From contig NZ_CP016615.1 in assembly GCF_013377275.1 (NCBI RefSeq), positions 986,001 to 1,050,000 of the forward strand: DNA of 64,000 bases. The letters run 5' to 3'. This document shows, piece after piece, positions 47,982 to 57,902 of the stretch (its first letter is position 1; the number at the start of each line of letters is the position of its first letter). The notes under the pieces were generated by a model. It was not told the origin of the DNA. It did not search any database and worked only from the letters and a program-made list of their open reading frames with translations. The translations under genes were made by a program, and so were the position numbers. Origin of the DNA: Vespertiliibacter pulmonis (GTDB lineage: Bacteria > Pseudomonadota > Gammaproteobacteria > Enterobacterales > Pasteurellaceae).

Positions 47982-47990
47982 GAGTAGAAA

Positions 47991-48335
47991 ATGGATAAAC
48001 TTAACCCAAAACGTTCTAATGAACCTAGTGTATGGCTACTTTTTGGTGCTGGTGGAGCAATTAGTGCAGTATTTTTCCCGGTCTTAGTACTTATTTTAGG
48101 ATTTCTGTTGCCTTTTGGTTTAATATCTCCTGATAATATTGTACTGTTTTCTCACACTTGGATTGGTAAATTAGCAATTTTAGCTCTACTGATTTTCCCA
48201 ATGTGGTGTGCAATGCATCGTATTCATTTGGGGTTACATGATTTTAAAATACATGTCCCTGCGGGTGGTTGGATTTTCTACGGATTATCTACATTGTATT
48301 CAGTATTAGTATTATTTGCAGTGCTTAATCTTTAG
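47991..48335 (+). CDS. frdD: Fumarate reductase membrane subunit D
   Basis: A 114-residue membrane anchor with three spans. [19 protein letters not shown] near the N-terminus and [11 protein letters not shown] are family features. It is the last gene of the operon, followed by a terminator. Confidence 0.95.
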   Translation: MDKLNPKRSNEPSVWLLFGAGGAISAVFFPVLVLILGFLLPFGLISPDNIVLFSHTWIGKLAILALLIFPMWCAMHRIHLGLHDFKIHVPAGGWIFYGLSTLYSVLVLFAVLNL

Positions 48336-48363
48336 GCATATGTTTTTCTAATGAATTATGATT

Positions 48364-48396
48364 AACGGCTTTCTCTAATAGAAAGCCGTTTCTTTA
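48364..48396 (+). terminator. Rho-independent terminator of frdABCD
   Basis: AACGGCTTTC (48364-48373) pairs with GAAAGCCGTT (48381-48390) across a 7-nt loop, followed by TCTTT. Confidence 0.88.
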
Positions 48397-48468
48397 TAAA
48401 TAAGAATAATTTATCTTGTATAACCTTGTGTTACAATGAGAATATAATTTTTAATGGTATTTAGAACG

Positions 48469-50070
48469 ATGAATGAGACACTACAACACACGTCAGATTT
48501 AGCACAAGGCTATAATGATCTGCCTTATACTTCTAACGTATTTACTCATTGCCAACCAACACGTTTACATGCACTTGCAAAGATGAAAGGATTAGATCCT
48601 GCTCCGTTAGCTAATGCAAAAGTACTTGAAATTGGATGTTCGTATGGAGGTAATTTATTACCTTATGCAATCCGCTATCCGAATAGTCAGATAGTTGGCA
48701 TTGATTTGGCTGAATATCAAATCAATGTGGGAAAGCAAATGATGCAAGCAGTAGGGGTTGAGAATGTAGAATTAGTTACTGCTGATATTAGTCAAGTAAG
48801 TTTTAAGATTCAATTTGATTATATTATTTGTCACGGTGTGTTTAGTTGGGTACCAGAATCAGTACAACAAGCGATTTTACAAACAATTCAAGATTATTTG
48901 GCACCAAATGGTATTGCTTATGTTAGTTATAACACTTATCCAGGCTGGAAAATAAAGGATATTGCAAAAGAATTAATGCTTTTTAGTAGTCATTCAAATT
49001 TACCTCTGTTGGAACGGGCTGAACAGTCATTTGGGGCATTAAAATTTACAAGCGATATTTTTGAAAGATCGTTAAATCCATTTGCTAATGTATTAGCGAA
49101 TACCTTTAAAGATATAATGAAGTCAGAGAAGTATTATATCGCTCATGAATATTTTGAGGGATATAATAATCCATTATATTTTAAAGATTTTATTCAAAAA
49201 ATTTCTAAATATAATTTATCTTATGTAACAGATAGTACCAGACCAATTATTTTTCATCATTTCCTTTTTCAAAATGAAGAATATAATCAAATATGTCAGT
49301 TTTTTGAGAACAAACTTGAAAGCGTGGAACAATACGTTGATTTTATTGAAAATAGACAATTCAGAACAAGTATTATTACACATAAAGCAAATTTAGATAC
49401 ACACGAGATTTCTAATAATATTGAAGAATATTCCTATTGCCATCATTTTTATGATATCTATTTTGCAGTGAAAATTGAATTTGTTGAGGCAACACCTGAA
49501 AAAGCTGCTTATTGGACGACATCCGTTGGAAGTTTAGAACTTTTTTATACTCCTCTAAGAGCACATTTATTTGAATATTTACAATCAAAAAATGAACCTT
49601 GCAAGGTAAGAGATGTATTTGATTGGTTATCACAATTTCCAGAATATAATGAAGAAGAAGTTATTAGTACATTATTTATTCTTATTCATTCTTATGGAAC
49701 ATATCTATCTTTTAGTCCAAAGAAAGCATCGTCTTATAAGAAAAAACCTAAAATTATAGAGAAATATAGAAACTTTATTAAGTTTGTTATGTTTAATCCA
49801 GACATTACAAACTTATCAGATAAATATTATCAACCAATTAAGTTGGATTTCTTTTCTCAACATTTAGCACAATATCTTGATGGAACAAGAACAATTGCTG
49901 ATTTAACTAAACAAGTTCGTCAAGATTTTGAGAATGGTACTCTCTCTTTAGTTAAAAATGGCATAGAAATTAGCAGTAATGATTTCTCAGATAAAGAAAT
50001 TAAACAGATGGTTAATAATGGTTTGAAATTATTAGATATTAACGGTTTTTTTGACGTTCACTTACGATAA
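48469..50070 (+). CDS. Class I SAM methyltransferase with methyltransferase regulatory domain
   Basis: A 533-residue protein resembling the rickettsial protein-lysine methyltransferase group. The N-terminus GYNDLPYTSNVFTHCQP is diagnostic; SAM motif I is VLEIGCSYGGN (52-62), followed by VGIDLAEYQI. The middle part (about 210-300) fits the methyltransferase regulatory domain, and the C-terminal part ends in a winged-helix-like segment (DGTRTIADLTKQV). It may methylate a protein; no substrate is evident. It is strikingly AT-rich for its surroundings, suggesting acquisition. Followed 15 bp later by comE1. The start 48469 (MNETLQH) is preferred to 48454. Confidence 0.82.
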   Translation: MNETLQHTSDLAQGYNDLPYTSNVFTHCQPTRLHALAKMKGLDPAPLANAKVLEIGCSYGGNLLPYAIRYPNSQIVGIDLAEYQINVGKQMMQAVGVENVELVTADISQVSFKIQFDYIICHGVFSWVPESVQQAILQTIQDYLAPNGIAYVSYNTYPGWKIKDIAKELMLFSSHSNLPLLERAEQSFGALKFTSDIFERSLNPFANVLANTFKDIMKSEKYYIAHEYFEGYNNPLYFKDFIQKISKYNLSYVTDSTRPIIFHHFLFQNEEYNQICQFFENKLESVEQYVDFIENRQFRTSIITHKANLDTHEISNNIEEYSYCHHFYDIYFAVKIEFVEATPEKAAYWTTSVGSLELFYTPLRAHLFEYLQSKNEPCKVRDVFDWLSQFPEYNEEEVISTLFILIHSYGTYLSFSPKKASSYKKKPKIIEKYRNFIKFVMFNPDITNLSDKYYQPIKLDFFSQHLAQYLDGTRTIADLTKQVRQDFENGTLSLVKNGIEISSNDFSDKEIKQMVNNGLKLLDINGFFDVHLR

Positions 50071-50085
50071 TAAAAGGAAAATAAA

Positions 50086-50550
50086 ATGAAATTATTTCTA
50101 CATTTATTTGCTGCGATTAGTGTTATATACTCATCGTTTGTTTTTGCAGAAACACTATCAGTTCCTAATGTAAAAAAAGAAGTAACTGAAGTGCTTAAAA
50201 TGAGCAAGCCGGCTGTAAATGAGTCGCTTAATCATACTAAACAAGCGGTTGGATTAACAAAAGATTCTGCTAAGAAATCGGTTTTAGAAAAAGCAGCTAT
50301 TATAAAAAAAGATATTACTCAAAAAGTAACGACTAGTGAAACTCCGACTAAAAAAATGCCAAAAGTGAATGTAAATAAAGCAGATATAGCAACCTTGCAA
50401 ACACTCAATGGAATTGGTGAGGTAAAAGCGAAAGCAATTATTGATTACCGTAATAAAAAAGGAAAAATCAAAAATATTAATGAGTTATCAAAAGTATCTG
50501 GAATTGGTGAATCAACCCTTGAAAAGTTAAAAGGCTTAGTGAGTTTCTAG
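50086..50550 (+). CDS. comE1: Competence protein ComEA/ComE1, helix-hairpin-helix DNA-binding
   Basis: Periplasmic DNA receptor that pulls transforming DNA across the outer membrane. A signal peptide covers about 1-21 (ending VFA). A Lys-rich helical spacer precedes the C-terminal helix-hairpin-helix pair: NVNKADIATLQTLNGIGEVKAKAI (about 98-121) and VSGIGESTLEKLKGLV. The spacer of about 75 residues is longer than in short ComEA proteins. It fits the many uptake signals in this DNA. Confidence 0.88.
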   Translation: MKLFLHLFAAISVIYSSFVFAETLSVPNVKKEVTEVLKMSKPAVNESLNHTKQAVGLTKDSAKKSVLEKAAIIKKDITQKVTTSETPTKKMPKVNVNKADIATLQTLNGIGEVKAKAIIDYRNKKGKIKNINELSKVSGIGESTLEKLKGLVSF

Positions 50551-50583
50551 CCTTAGTTTTTAGATTTGAACACTAAATAATAA

Positions 50584-50608
50584 CAAATGGCAGCATTGGT
50601 TGCCATTT
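50584..50608. terminator. Terminator between comE1 and the zinc-ribbon gene
   Basis: AAATGGCA and TTGCCATTT arms form a short hairpin followed by TT. It separates the convergent genes. Confidence 0.75.
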
Positions 50609-50842
50609 TTAATATTGGTTAAAGTAAGCGCTAATACCAATAACTAAAGTAAAAATGATTAGCCAAATCAAATGTAATTTAACGCTTTTTCGGTTAATTT
50701 CTTCATTATGTAAACGGCGTTGTTCTAATTTCTGTGTATAACTTGCCATATTATTTTCACTAAATGAAAAACCGCAGTGAATACAAACTGTGGAAGATTC
50801 ACTGATTTTGTGGCGGCATTCAGGACAGCGATGTAGTGCCAT
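50609..50842 (-). CDS. Small zinc-ribbon membrane protein
   Basis: A 77-residue protein starting MALHRCPECRHKISESS at 50842. CPEC and CIHCGF form a two-CXXC zinc ribbon at the N-terminus. A charged helical linker leads to one C-terminal span (about 55-73, LIWLIIFTLVIGISAYF). It overlaps the end of menH by 23 bp. No function can be assigned. Confidence 0.75.
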   Translation of the reverse strand: MALHRCPECRHKISESSTVCIHCGFSFSENNMASYTQKLEQRRLHNEEINRKSVKLHLIWLIIFTLVIGISAYFNQY

Positions 50843-51602
50843 TATTTTTTTCTTCCATAATAATACGAAGTTGTTGCATAAATTCTTTAGGGTTTTCCCA
50901 ATGGGTATTATGCCCAGCATGTGAAATAAGCCGATAAGGCAGATTGTTTTGATAGGCTATTTGTTGAAATTTATTATCTTGTTCTCCAATTAGAAAATAA
51001 ATATTTTCCCAAGTACTACCACTAAAATTTTCTTGTTTAGCAAGGCTTGTAGCTTTGAGCATATGTGCAATTTGTAAGCCGTTATTCTTTTGTCGATTAT
51101 TGATAAGATCTAACCGCTTGTTCGTACTTAATTGCCTAAACACAGGCTGTTGATACCAATCTGTTAATACGTTTCGAATAGGCTCTGTTCGAAAACGTTC
51201 TGCCCAATGACAATCATTTTGCCAGCGGTTTGCGCGTTCTTGCTCAGAATTTAAACCAATATTTGTACCTTCCAACACCGTACCGAGCTGTTTAGGATTA
51301 CGATTATTTAATGTGTAGTCTAGGGCTAATCGTCCACCGAGTGAATAACCGACAAGCCAAAATGGCTCATTACCCAGTAAATTATTGAGTGTAGAATGTA
51401 GTAGCTGACGCATTTCAGCAAAATTAGTACAAGGAATATTTTGGCTTTCACCATGAAAGGGGAGATCAAGGGTAAGCGGTCGGATTTCGGGAATTATTTG
51501 CAAATAATCGAAGCATTTTTCCCAATCCTGTTTAGACCCGAGCAAGCCGTGTAGAAACACAACAGGCTTGCCACGTTTTTTATACCATTGGTAGGCGAGC
51601 AT
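50820..51602 (-). CDS. menH: SHCHC synthase MenH
   Basis: Removes pyruvate from SEPHCHC in menaquinone synthesis. The 260-residue alpha/beta hydrolase has PVVFLHGLLGSKQDW near the N-terminus, the nucleophile Ser in GYSLGGRLAL and the late catalytic His in HAGHNTHWENP. It overlaps the menD stop by one base and matches the usual menD-menH order. Confidence 0.93.
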   Translation of the reverse strand: MLAYQWYKKRGKPVVFLHGLLGSKQDWEKCFDYLQIIPEIRPLTLDLPFHGESQNIPCTNFAEMRQLLHSTLNNLLGNEPFWLVGYSLGGRLALDYTLNNRNPKQLGTVLEGTNIGLNSEQERANRWQNDCHWAERFRTEPIRNVLTDWYQQPVFRQLSTNKRLDLINNRQKNNGLQIAHMLKATSLAKQENFSGSTWENIYFLIGEQDNKFQQIAYQNNLPYRLISHAGHNTHWENPKEFMQQLRIIMEEKNNGTTSLS

Positions 51603-53314
51603 TAATCAATAATTGCTTGAGAGATTTGTTCAATGATACCTTTATATAAAGCACTACCTTCTTGGTCATTGACTTTAATTTCCACTAGCGTAACGCCCTT
51701 GCGTGCATAGGCTTGTTTGAGTTTGGTGCCTAAATCTGCCCAAGTATACGGGCGTAAATATTCCAAGCCAAACATTGTCGCTATTTGTGAGAATTCAAGA
51801 TTATGCGATAAGCGATAAAATTTCTCTTTTGCGACAGGATCGACTGGTAGCATATCAAAAATTGCTCCCCCATTATTGTTGATAATAAATAGAATGGTTG
51901 GTTGCGTAATTTGGCGTAGTAGAGCAATAGAATTGAGATCGTGCAGAGCGGAAATATCGCCAATAACACCCACGGTTGGAGCATTCGAACCTTTTGCGAT
52001 TCCTGCCATTGTTGCAATTAAACCATCAATGCCGCTTGCCCCACGATTGGTATAAATAGGGTAATTTTCAGGGAGTTTACATAACGCATCAACTAAACGG
52101 ACAAATAGGCTATTACCTAAAAAGAGATTGCCATTTGCAGGTAGAACTCGTTCAATATGATGAGCGAGAGAGACTTCATTCAAATTTCCGCCAATTTGTT
52201 GTTCAATAAATTTGGCACAAAATTGTGATAGGGCTAATGGTTCAAGTTGCCACGGTTTCTGTCTAAGTGGTGGATGAACACGAGTAAAATGGTGTGCTTT
52301 AGCAATAAAACGTGTTTGATGATGTGCAAATGGGTTAATGTAATCTTGAGATTGCTCAACTAGCCAAAACTCGCCTTTGAAATTTGCTAAAAAGTGATTG
52401 ACTCGTTTACTGACGATTTGAGAACCAAATTGGATAACAATATCTGCTTGTAATAGGCGTTGTTCAACAGTTTTATTTGATAACCAAATATCCGCAAACG
52501 GTAGACTTGCCTCAATACCTGATTGTACATCGCTAATCAAGCACCAACCTAGTGTCTCTGCCCACAGTTTCAACCCCATACCTTGTTCTAATGGCAATTT
52601 ACCTACAACGACAACGCCTCGTTTTGTTCGCCAGTAATCCCAATTTTCGTGCATTAATACATCTTGTTGCGTATCTTGTTGATCGATCCATCTAGTTTTA
52701 GCGCCTTGATTGAGCCAACGTTGGATTGGTGTCAGCCAAGGATCTTGTGTAATTGCGGATTCATCAGCTTCATATAAAGGCTCAGCGAAAGGCGCATTGA
52801 TATGAATGACACCATTTTGTCGACTTTGCTCGTTACAGGCTTGTTCCACAACAGAAATAAGCCAGTTTGGGCTGAAATCTCTTGAGGGTTTTGGTAAGTT
52901 GAGGTTAACAAGCGGGTAGTTACCAAATAAATTTTGCTGTTCAATCGCTTGATTTACTCCGCAGCCAATGAGTTCTGGTGGACGATCGGCTGAAAGAACA
53001 ATAAGTTTGTGATGAGTAAGGCTGGCTTCAATCACGGCTGGCAATAAATTTGCGACAGCTGTTCCAGACGTAACAATAATTGCAACGGGAGCTTGGGTTG
53101 TTTTAGCAATCCCTAAAGCAAAAAAACCTAAACCTCGCTCATCAAAATGGCTATGGCAGTCCACTAAATTTTGTTGTTGCAACTGCAAGGCTTCAAGAGT
53201 GAGAGGTGTAGAGCGTGAGCCCGGCGCGATACAAAAATGCTTTACGCCATAGCGTAATAATGCATTTAAAATCACGTGCGACCAAGAACGGTTGAAAGTG
53301 CTAGTGTTGTTCAT
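51602..53314 (-). CDS. menD: SEPHCHC synthase MenD
   Basis: ThDP-dependent enzyme that joins isochorismate and 2-oxoglutarate in menaquinone synthesis. The 570-residue protein begins with FNRSWSHVILNALLRYGVKHFCIAPGSRSTPL and has the ThDP-related HFDERGLGFFALG, NRGASGIDGLIATMAGIAKG and GDISALHDLNS. Menaquinone serves frd and nrf in this window. Confidence 0.96.
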   Translation of the reverse strand: MNNTSTFNRSWSHVILNALLRYGVKHFCIAPGSRSTPLTLEALQLQQQNLVDCHSHFDERGLGFFALGIAKTTQAPVAIIVTSGTAVANLLPAVIEASLTHHKLIVLSADRPPELIGCGVNQAIEQQNLFGNYPLVNLNLPKPSRDFSPNWLISVVEQACNEQSRQNGVIHINAPFAEPLYEADESAITQDPWLTPIQRWLNQGAKTRWIDQQDTQQDVLMHENWDYWRTKRGVVVVGKLPLEQGMGLKLWAETLGWCLISDVQSGIEASLPFADIWLSNKTVEQRLLQADIVIQFGSQIVSKRVNHFLANFKGEFWLVEQSQDYINPFAHHQTRFIAKAHHFTRVHPPLRQKPWQLEPLALSQFCAKFIEQQIGGNLNEVSLAHHIERVLPANGNLFLGNSLFVRLVDALCKLPENYPIYTNRGASGIDGLIATMAGIAKGSNAPTVGVIGDISALHDLNSIALLRQITQPTILFIINNNGGAIFDMLPVDPVAKEKFYRLSHNLEFSQIATMFGLEYLRPYTWADLGTKLKQAYARKGVTLVEIKVNDQEGSALYKGIIEQISQAIID

Positions 53315-53407
53315 ATTCGTTTTTTTAGTGGTAACTGCAAAATAGGTTAATTATAGCAAAAATTAGCAAGCTTTTCGTTAAATCTTACCGCTTGTTGTGC
53401 AATTTGT

Positions 53408-54688
53408 TTACATTTCCGCAAAAGCTTGCTCCGCCATTTGTAATGTGAATGCAATATCTTCATCACTATGAGCGAGCGACATAAATCCTGCCTCAAAAGC
53501 AGATGGAGCAAGATAGATGCCTTTTTCTAACATTTTATGGAAAAATGTATTAAAGGCTTGAACATCGCATTGCATTACATCTTGATAGCGTTCAATTTTA
53601 TTTTTTTCGGTAAAAAATAGCCCAAACATACCGCCAACATATTGAACAGTTAAAGGAACAGCGTGTTTATCTGCTAAGGTTTTAAGCCCTTCTGCTAATG
53701 TTTTAGTTTTTTCTGCAAGCAACTGCTCATTGCCAGTTTTTGCAAGCTCGGTTAAACAGGCTAATCCTGCGGACATTGCAATTGGGTTGCCCGATAATGT
53801 ACCAGCTTGATACACAGGGCCAGTTGGAGCTATAAATTGCATAATTTCTTTTTTACCACCAAAAGCACCAACGGGCATACCACCGCCAATAATTTTACCT
53901 AAGGTAGTGAGATCAGGAGTAACTCCGTAGTGGCTTTGAGCGCCACCTAATGCGACACGGAAGCCCGTCATTACTTCATCAATGATAAATACTGTACCGT
54001 ATTGGGTACATAGCTCACGTAACCCTTGTAAAAAACCTGTTTTGGGTGGAATACAATTCATATTTCCTGCCACAGGCTCAATAATTAAACAGGCAATCTC
54101 ATCAGGGTATTGTTCAAATGCCTGTTTTACAGAATCTAAGTTGTTATATTCACAGGTGAGCGTATGCTTAGCGAAATCTTCTGGCACGCCTGGTGAGCTA
54201 GGCTGACCAAGTGTTAGCGCTCCTGAGCCTGCTTTAACTAATAATGAATCCGAATGTCCGTGATAGCAGCCTTCAAATTTAATAATTTTATCTCGACCTG
54301 TGTAGCCACGGGCTAAACGAATAGCCGACATTGTAGCCTCTGTGCCTGAGCTAACCATTCTGACCATTTCGATAGAAGGAACTAATTTACAGACTAATTC
54401 GGCTAATTCAATTTCAATCGCAGTTGGCGCACCGAAACTTAACCCATTTGGTACAGCCTCTAATACTGCATTGATAATTGCAGGATGATTATGTCCTAAT
54501 ACCATTGGTCCCCAAGAGCCAACGTAATCAATATAACGTTTTCCCTCGCTATCTGTGATATAAGCCCCTTGTGCTTTTTCGATAAATACAGGTGTACCGC
54601 CTACGCCTTTAAAGGCACGCACAGGAGAATTAACTCCACCGGGAATGACTTTTTGAGCTTGTTCAAATAAAGTTGCAGATGATGTCAT
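53408..54688 (-). CDS. hemL: Glutamate-1-semialdehyde 2,1-aminomutase
   Basis: PLP enzyme making 5-aminolevulinate for heme. The 426-residue protein has [18 protein letters not shown], the PLP lysine in [17 protein letters not shown], and [17 protein letters not shown]. The length is normal. Heme is needed by the nrf cytochromes and fits with hemG in this window. Divergent from wecA across 145 bp. Confidence 0.97.
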   Translation of the reverse strand: MTSSATLFEQAQKVIPGGVNSPVRAFKGVGGTPVFIEKAQGAYITDSEGKRYIDYVGSWGPMVLGHNHPAIINAVLEAVPNGLSFGAPTAIEIELAELVCKLVPSIEMVRMVSSGTEATMSAIRLARGYTGRDKIIKFEGCYHGHSDSLLVKAGSGALTLGQPSSPGVPEDFAKHTLTCEYNNLDSVKQAFEQYPDEIACLIIEPVAGNMNCIPPKTGFLQGLRELCTQYGTVFIIDEVMTGFRVALGGAQSHYGVTPDLTTLGKIIGGGMPVGAFGGKKEIMQFIAPTGPVYQAGTLSGNPIAMSAGLACLTELAKTGNEQLLAEKTKTLAEGLKTLADKHAVPLTVQYVGGMFGLFFTEKNKIERYQDVMQCDVQAFNTFFHKMLEKGIYLAPSAFEAGFMSLAHSDEDIAFTLQMAEQAFAEM

Positions 54689-54833
54689 TGAATATTCCTT
54701 AAATATTGATAAATTTTGCGATATTGTACTTTAAAATAGGGAAAATCCTTGCGAACAGTATGAAAAAAATTGAGAGTTTTTGCGGTTATGTTATGCTGAA
54801 CGCTATTCTTTTAGGCTTTTATAAAGGCAAATT

Positions 54834-55907
54834 ATGTTTATGTGGCTGACTTTTCTGTCCGTTATTATGATGTCTTTTTTATCACTGATTGTAATGCGTC
54901 CTGTGGCTAAACGGATAGGTTTAGTGGATAAGCCGAATTTCCGTAAGCGTCATCAAGGAATTGTTCCATTGATTGGTGGTATTGCTTTATTTATTGGTAA
55001 TCTCACCTTTTATATAATGCAATGGGAACAGATGCGGTTTCCTGAATTATATTTAACTGCCGTAACGATTTTACTTATTATTGGTGTGTTGGATGATCGT
55101 TTTGATATAAGCCCTTTTTTAAGAGCTGGAATTCAGGCAGCTTTGGCTGGTGCAATGATTTATAGCGGTTTATCTATTGCGAGTTTAGGGCAGTTAATTG
55201 CTCCGTTTAGTTTGGAATTAGGCTCTTTAGGCATTGTGCTAACAGTGTTGATTACTATTGGTATAATCAATGCATTCAATATGATTGATGGTATTGATGG
55301 CTTATTAGCAGGCTTATCGAGTGTGAGTTTTGCTGGTATTGGTATCTTAATGTGGGTGGATAATCAATATACGCTAGCTTACTGGTGCTTTGCCATTATT
55401 TGTGTGTTATTGCCCTATGCCTTGTTTAATTTGAATGTATTTGGTTCAAAATGGAAAGTCTTTATGGGAGATTCTGGCAGTACTTTAATTGGTTTCACCA
55501 TTATCTGGATTTTATTGCTCAGCACCCAAGGACAAGGACACGCCATTAGCCCAATCACTGGATTATGGTTAATTGCCGTACCGCTTATTGATATGGTTGC
55601 TGTCTTTTTTCGCCGTTTGAAGAAAGGTAAAAGTCCATTCAGACCAGACCGCTTGCATATTCATCATTTAATGTTGCGAGCAGGTTTGACCTCTCGAGAA
55701 GCTCTTATCGTTATTACTATTGGGGCAGCATTATGTGCTAGTTTCGGCGTGTTAGGAGAAATGTATTACTGGAATCAATGGGTAATGTTTCTCTGTTTTA
55801 TTATCTTATTTTTCCTCTATTCTTATTCGATTATGCACGCATGGCGGCTTACACGCTTTGTCCGCCGTCATAAACGCCGTTTACGTAAAAAACAATCAAT
55901 GCATTAG
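54834..55907 (+). CDS. wecA: UDP-GlcNAc:undecaprenyl-phosphate GlcNAc-1-phosphate transferase
   Basis: Initiates the lipid-linked ECA repeat unit. The 357-residue protein has eleven or so spans and the MraY-family motifs LDDRFD, NAFNMIDGIDGLLAG and the cytosolic HIHHLMLRAG. The C-terminal tail is Arg/Lys-rich (RRHKRRLRKKQ). First gene of the wec cluster. Confidence 0.95.
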   Translation: MFMWLTFLSVIMMSFLSLIVMRPVAKRIGLVDKPNFRKRHQGIVPLIGGIALFIGNLTFYIMQWEQMRFPELYLTAVTILLIIGVLDDRFDISPFLRAGIQAALAGAMIYSGLSIASLGQLIAPFSLELGSLGIVLTVLITIGIINAFNMIDGIDGLLAGLSSVSFAGIGILMWVDNQYTLAYWCFAIICVLLPYALFNLNVFGSKWKVFMGDSGSTLIGFTIIWILLLSTQGQGHAISPITGLWLIAVPLIDMVAVFFRRLKKGKSPFRPDRLHIHHLMLRAGLTSREALIVITIGAALCASFGVLGEMYYWNQWVMFLCFIILFFLYSYSIMHAWRLTRFVRRHKRRLRKKQSMH

Positions 55908-55919
55908 GAGATAATTGCA

Positions 55920-56744
55920 ATGCAAGATATACCATCGTCTTCTTTTTCTTTTGGTAGAAAAATTGTCAAAAGTTTACTCCTTCTGACCGCTTGTGTTGGG
56001 ATAGGGGCTGGAACGGGCTGGGGATTGTCCGAAATGAAAACATCACAATGGCGTTCAACGATTAAATTTGATGCTCCTACGGTGATTGAACTGGGAAATT
56101 ATTATTCATTAGCAACAACCTATGCGTTACTTCAGGGAGAGAAAATGGCTGAAGTTGAACAAACTATAAGTCAAAAAAGTTATGCAGAATTTAAACGTAA
56201 TTTAAGTTCTCCCGATTTATTAAAACTATACCTAACGGAATCCGAGGTTGTAAAACAGCAAGCTTCCGCTCAAAATTTGCCCATAGACACGGTTGCGCAG
56301 CAGATTGCTCCTCATTTTCAATTAGATGAGAAGAATAACCAATTTAGTGTTACGTTAGAAAATCCTGAAAAAGCGAAATTATTACTAACAAATTTTATTC
56401 TTTTTATTACAGAAAAAACCAGGCAGATATTAAAGAATGAGCTTACTCAGAAATGGAAAATTTTATTCCAACAAGTGAAATATGCCGCTGAGAATAATTT
56501 AGGCCCAATTCAAACGGGCGAACAAGTTGCTAAACAAGATTGGTCTGGTAAGCTAAATTTAATGAGGTCTGTTAGCCCGTTAGATGAAAATCTTGTTGCA
56601 TTTCGTTTACTACAAGTCCCCACAACACCGACTACGCCAATTTCACCAGATAAATCTTTATGGGTGATGATTGGGGCATTAGCTGGGCTTGTATTTGGGT
56701 TATTTGGCATCGTTTTGTTGAATTTTCGTAATGCCTCTAAATAA
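55920..56744 (+). CDS. wzzE: ECA polysaccharide chain-length regulator (Wzz family)
   Basis: A 274-residue polysaccharide co-polymerase. A span at about 19-35 (LLLLTACVGIGAGTGWGL) and another at 247-266 flank a periplasmic domain with helical QTISQKSYAEF. The second span is followed by a short tail. Its position between wecA and wecB fits WzzE. Confidence 0.85.
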   Translation: MQDIPSSSFSFGRKIVKSLLLLTACVGIGAGTGWGLSEMKTSQWRSTIKFDAPTVIELGNYYSLATTYALLQGEKMAEVEQTISQKSYAEFKRNLSSPDLLKLYLTESEVVKQQASAQNLPIDTVAQQIAPHFQLDEKNNQFSVTLENPEKAKLLLTNFILFITEKTRQILKNELTQKWKILFQQVKYAAENNLGPIQTGEQVAKQDWSGKLNLMRSVSPLDENLVAFRLLQVPTTPTTPISPDKSLWVMIGALAGLVFGLFGIVLLNFRNASK

Positions 56745-56753
56745 AAGTTAATA

Positions 56754-57902
56754 ATGTCGAATAAGATCAAGATCCTTGCGGTATTTGGAACTCGTCCTGA
56801 AGCGATAAAAATGTCGCCTCTCGTCGTGATGTTAGACAATGATCCTGCCTTTGAAATGAAAGTGTGTGTAACCGCACAGCATCGTCAAATGCTTGATCAG
56901 GTACTTGAGCTGTTTTCCATCCAGCCAGATTTTGATCTAAACATAATGAAATCGACACAGGGATTAAATGAAATAACTGCTCAAATTTTATTGGATTTGC
57001 CTACGGTATTATCTGATTTTTCACCTGATCTTGTGCTTGTTCATGGAGATACAACAACAACGTTTGCTGTAACCTTAGCGTGTTATTATCAAAAAATTCC
57101 AGTGGCCCATATTGAAGCAGGGTTGAGAACCGGGGAGCTGTTTGCGCCTTTCCCCGAAGAAGGCAACCGCCATTTAACAAGCGTATTAGCTCGTTACCAT
57201 TTTGCTCCAACAGAGCAAGCCAAACAGAATTTATTGGCAGAAAATATTCCAACGGAGAATATTTGGGTAACAGGTAATACAGTTATTGATGCGTTGCTTG
57301 ATGGGCTAAAAAAAATGCGAAACAACCAATCGCTTACCACACAATTTACTCAGCACTATACTTTTTTAGATGAGCAGAAAAAATTGATTTTAGTTACAGG
57401 TCATCGCCGAGAAAATTTTGGTGGTGGCTTTGAGCGTATCTGTCTAGCTTTAGCTGAAATTGCGTATCAGCACCCAGAAGTGCAGATTGTCTTTCCAGTT
57501 CACTTAAACCCTAATGTTATTGAGCCAGTTCATCGAATATTGCAAGGGATAGATAATCTCTTTCTGATTGAACCGCAACCGTATTTAGCATTTATTTACT
57601 TGATGGATCGTGCGTATCTCATTCTCACAGATTCGGGCGGAATACAAGAAGAGGCATCTTCTTTAGGTACGCCCGTATTAGTAATGCGAGATATTACTGA
57701 ACGCCCAGAAGCGATTGATGTCGGGGCAGTAAAATTAGTCGGCACACAAACCAATGCGATTGTCGCTGAGGTTAATCAGTTACTGATGAATAGTGATGCT
57801 TATCAAGCGATGAGCCATGCACAAAATCCTTATGGTGATGGTAAGGCGTGTAAACGAATTATGGCTCATCTAAAACAGATTTTTAACCTAGAAAATGTGT
57901 AA
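56754..57902 (+). CDS. wecB: UDP-N-acetylglucosamine 2-epimerase (non-hydrolysing)
   Basis: Makes UDP-ManNAc. The 382-residue protein has [42 protein letters not shown] and [14 protein letters not shown], all hallmark segments. It is linked to wecC by an 8-bp overlap. Confidence 0.97.
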   Translation: MSNKIKILAVFGTRPEAIKMSPLVVMLDNDPAFEMKVCVTAQHRQMLDQVLELFSIQPDFDLNIMKSTQGLNEITAQILLDLPTVLSDFSPDLVLVHGDTTTTFAVTLACYYQKIPVAHIEAGLRTGELFAPFPEEGNRHLTSVLARYHFAPTEQAKQNLLAENIPTENIWVTGNTVIDALLDGLKKMRNNQSLTTQFTQHYTFLDEQKKLILVTGHRRENFGGGFERICLALAEIAYQHPEVQIVFPVHLNPNVIEPVHRILQGIDNLFLIEPQPYLAFIYLMDRAYLILTDSGGIQEEASSLGTPVLVMRDITERPEAIDVGAVKLVGTQTNAIVAEVNQLLMNSDAYQAMSHAQNPYGDGKACKRIMAHLKQIFNLENV

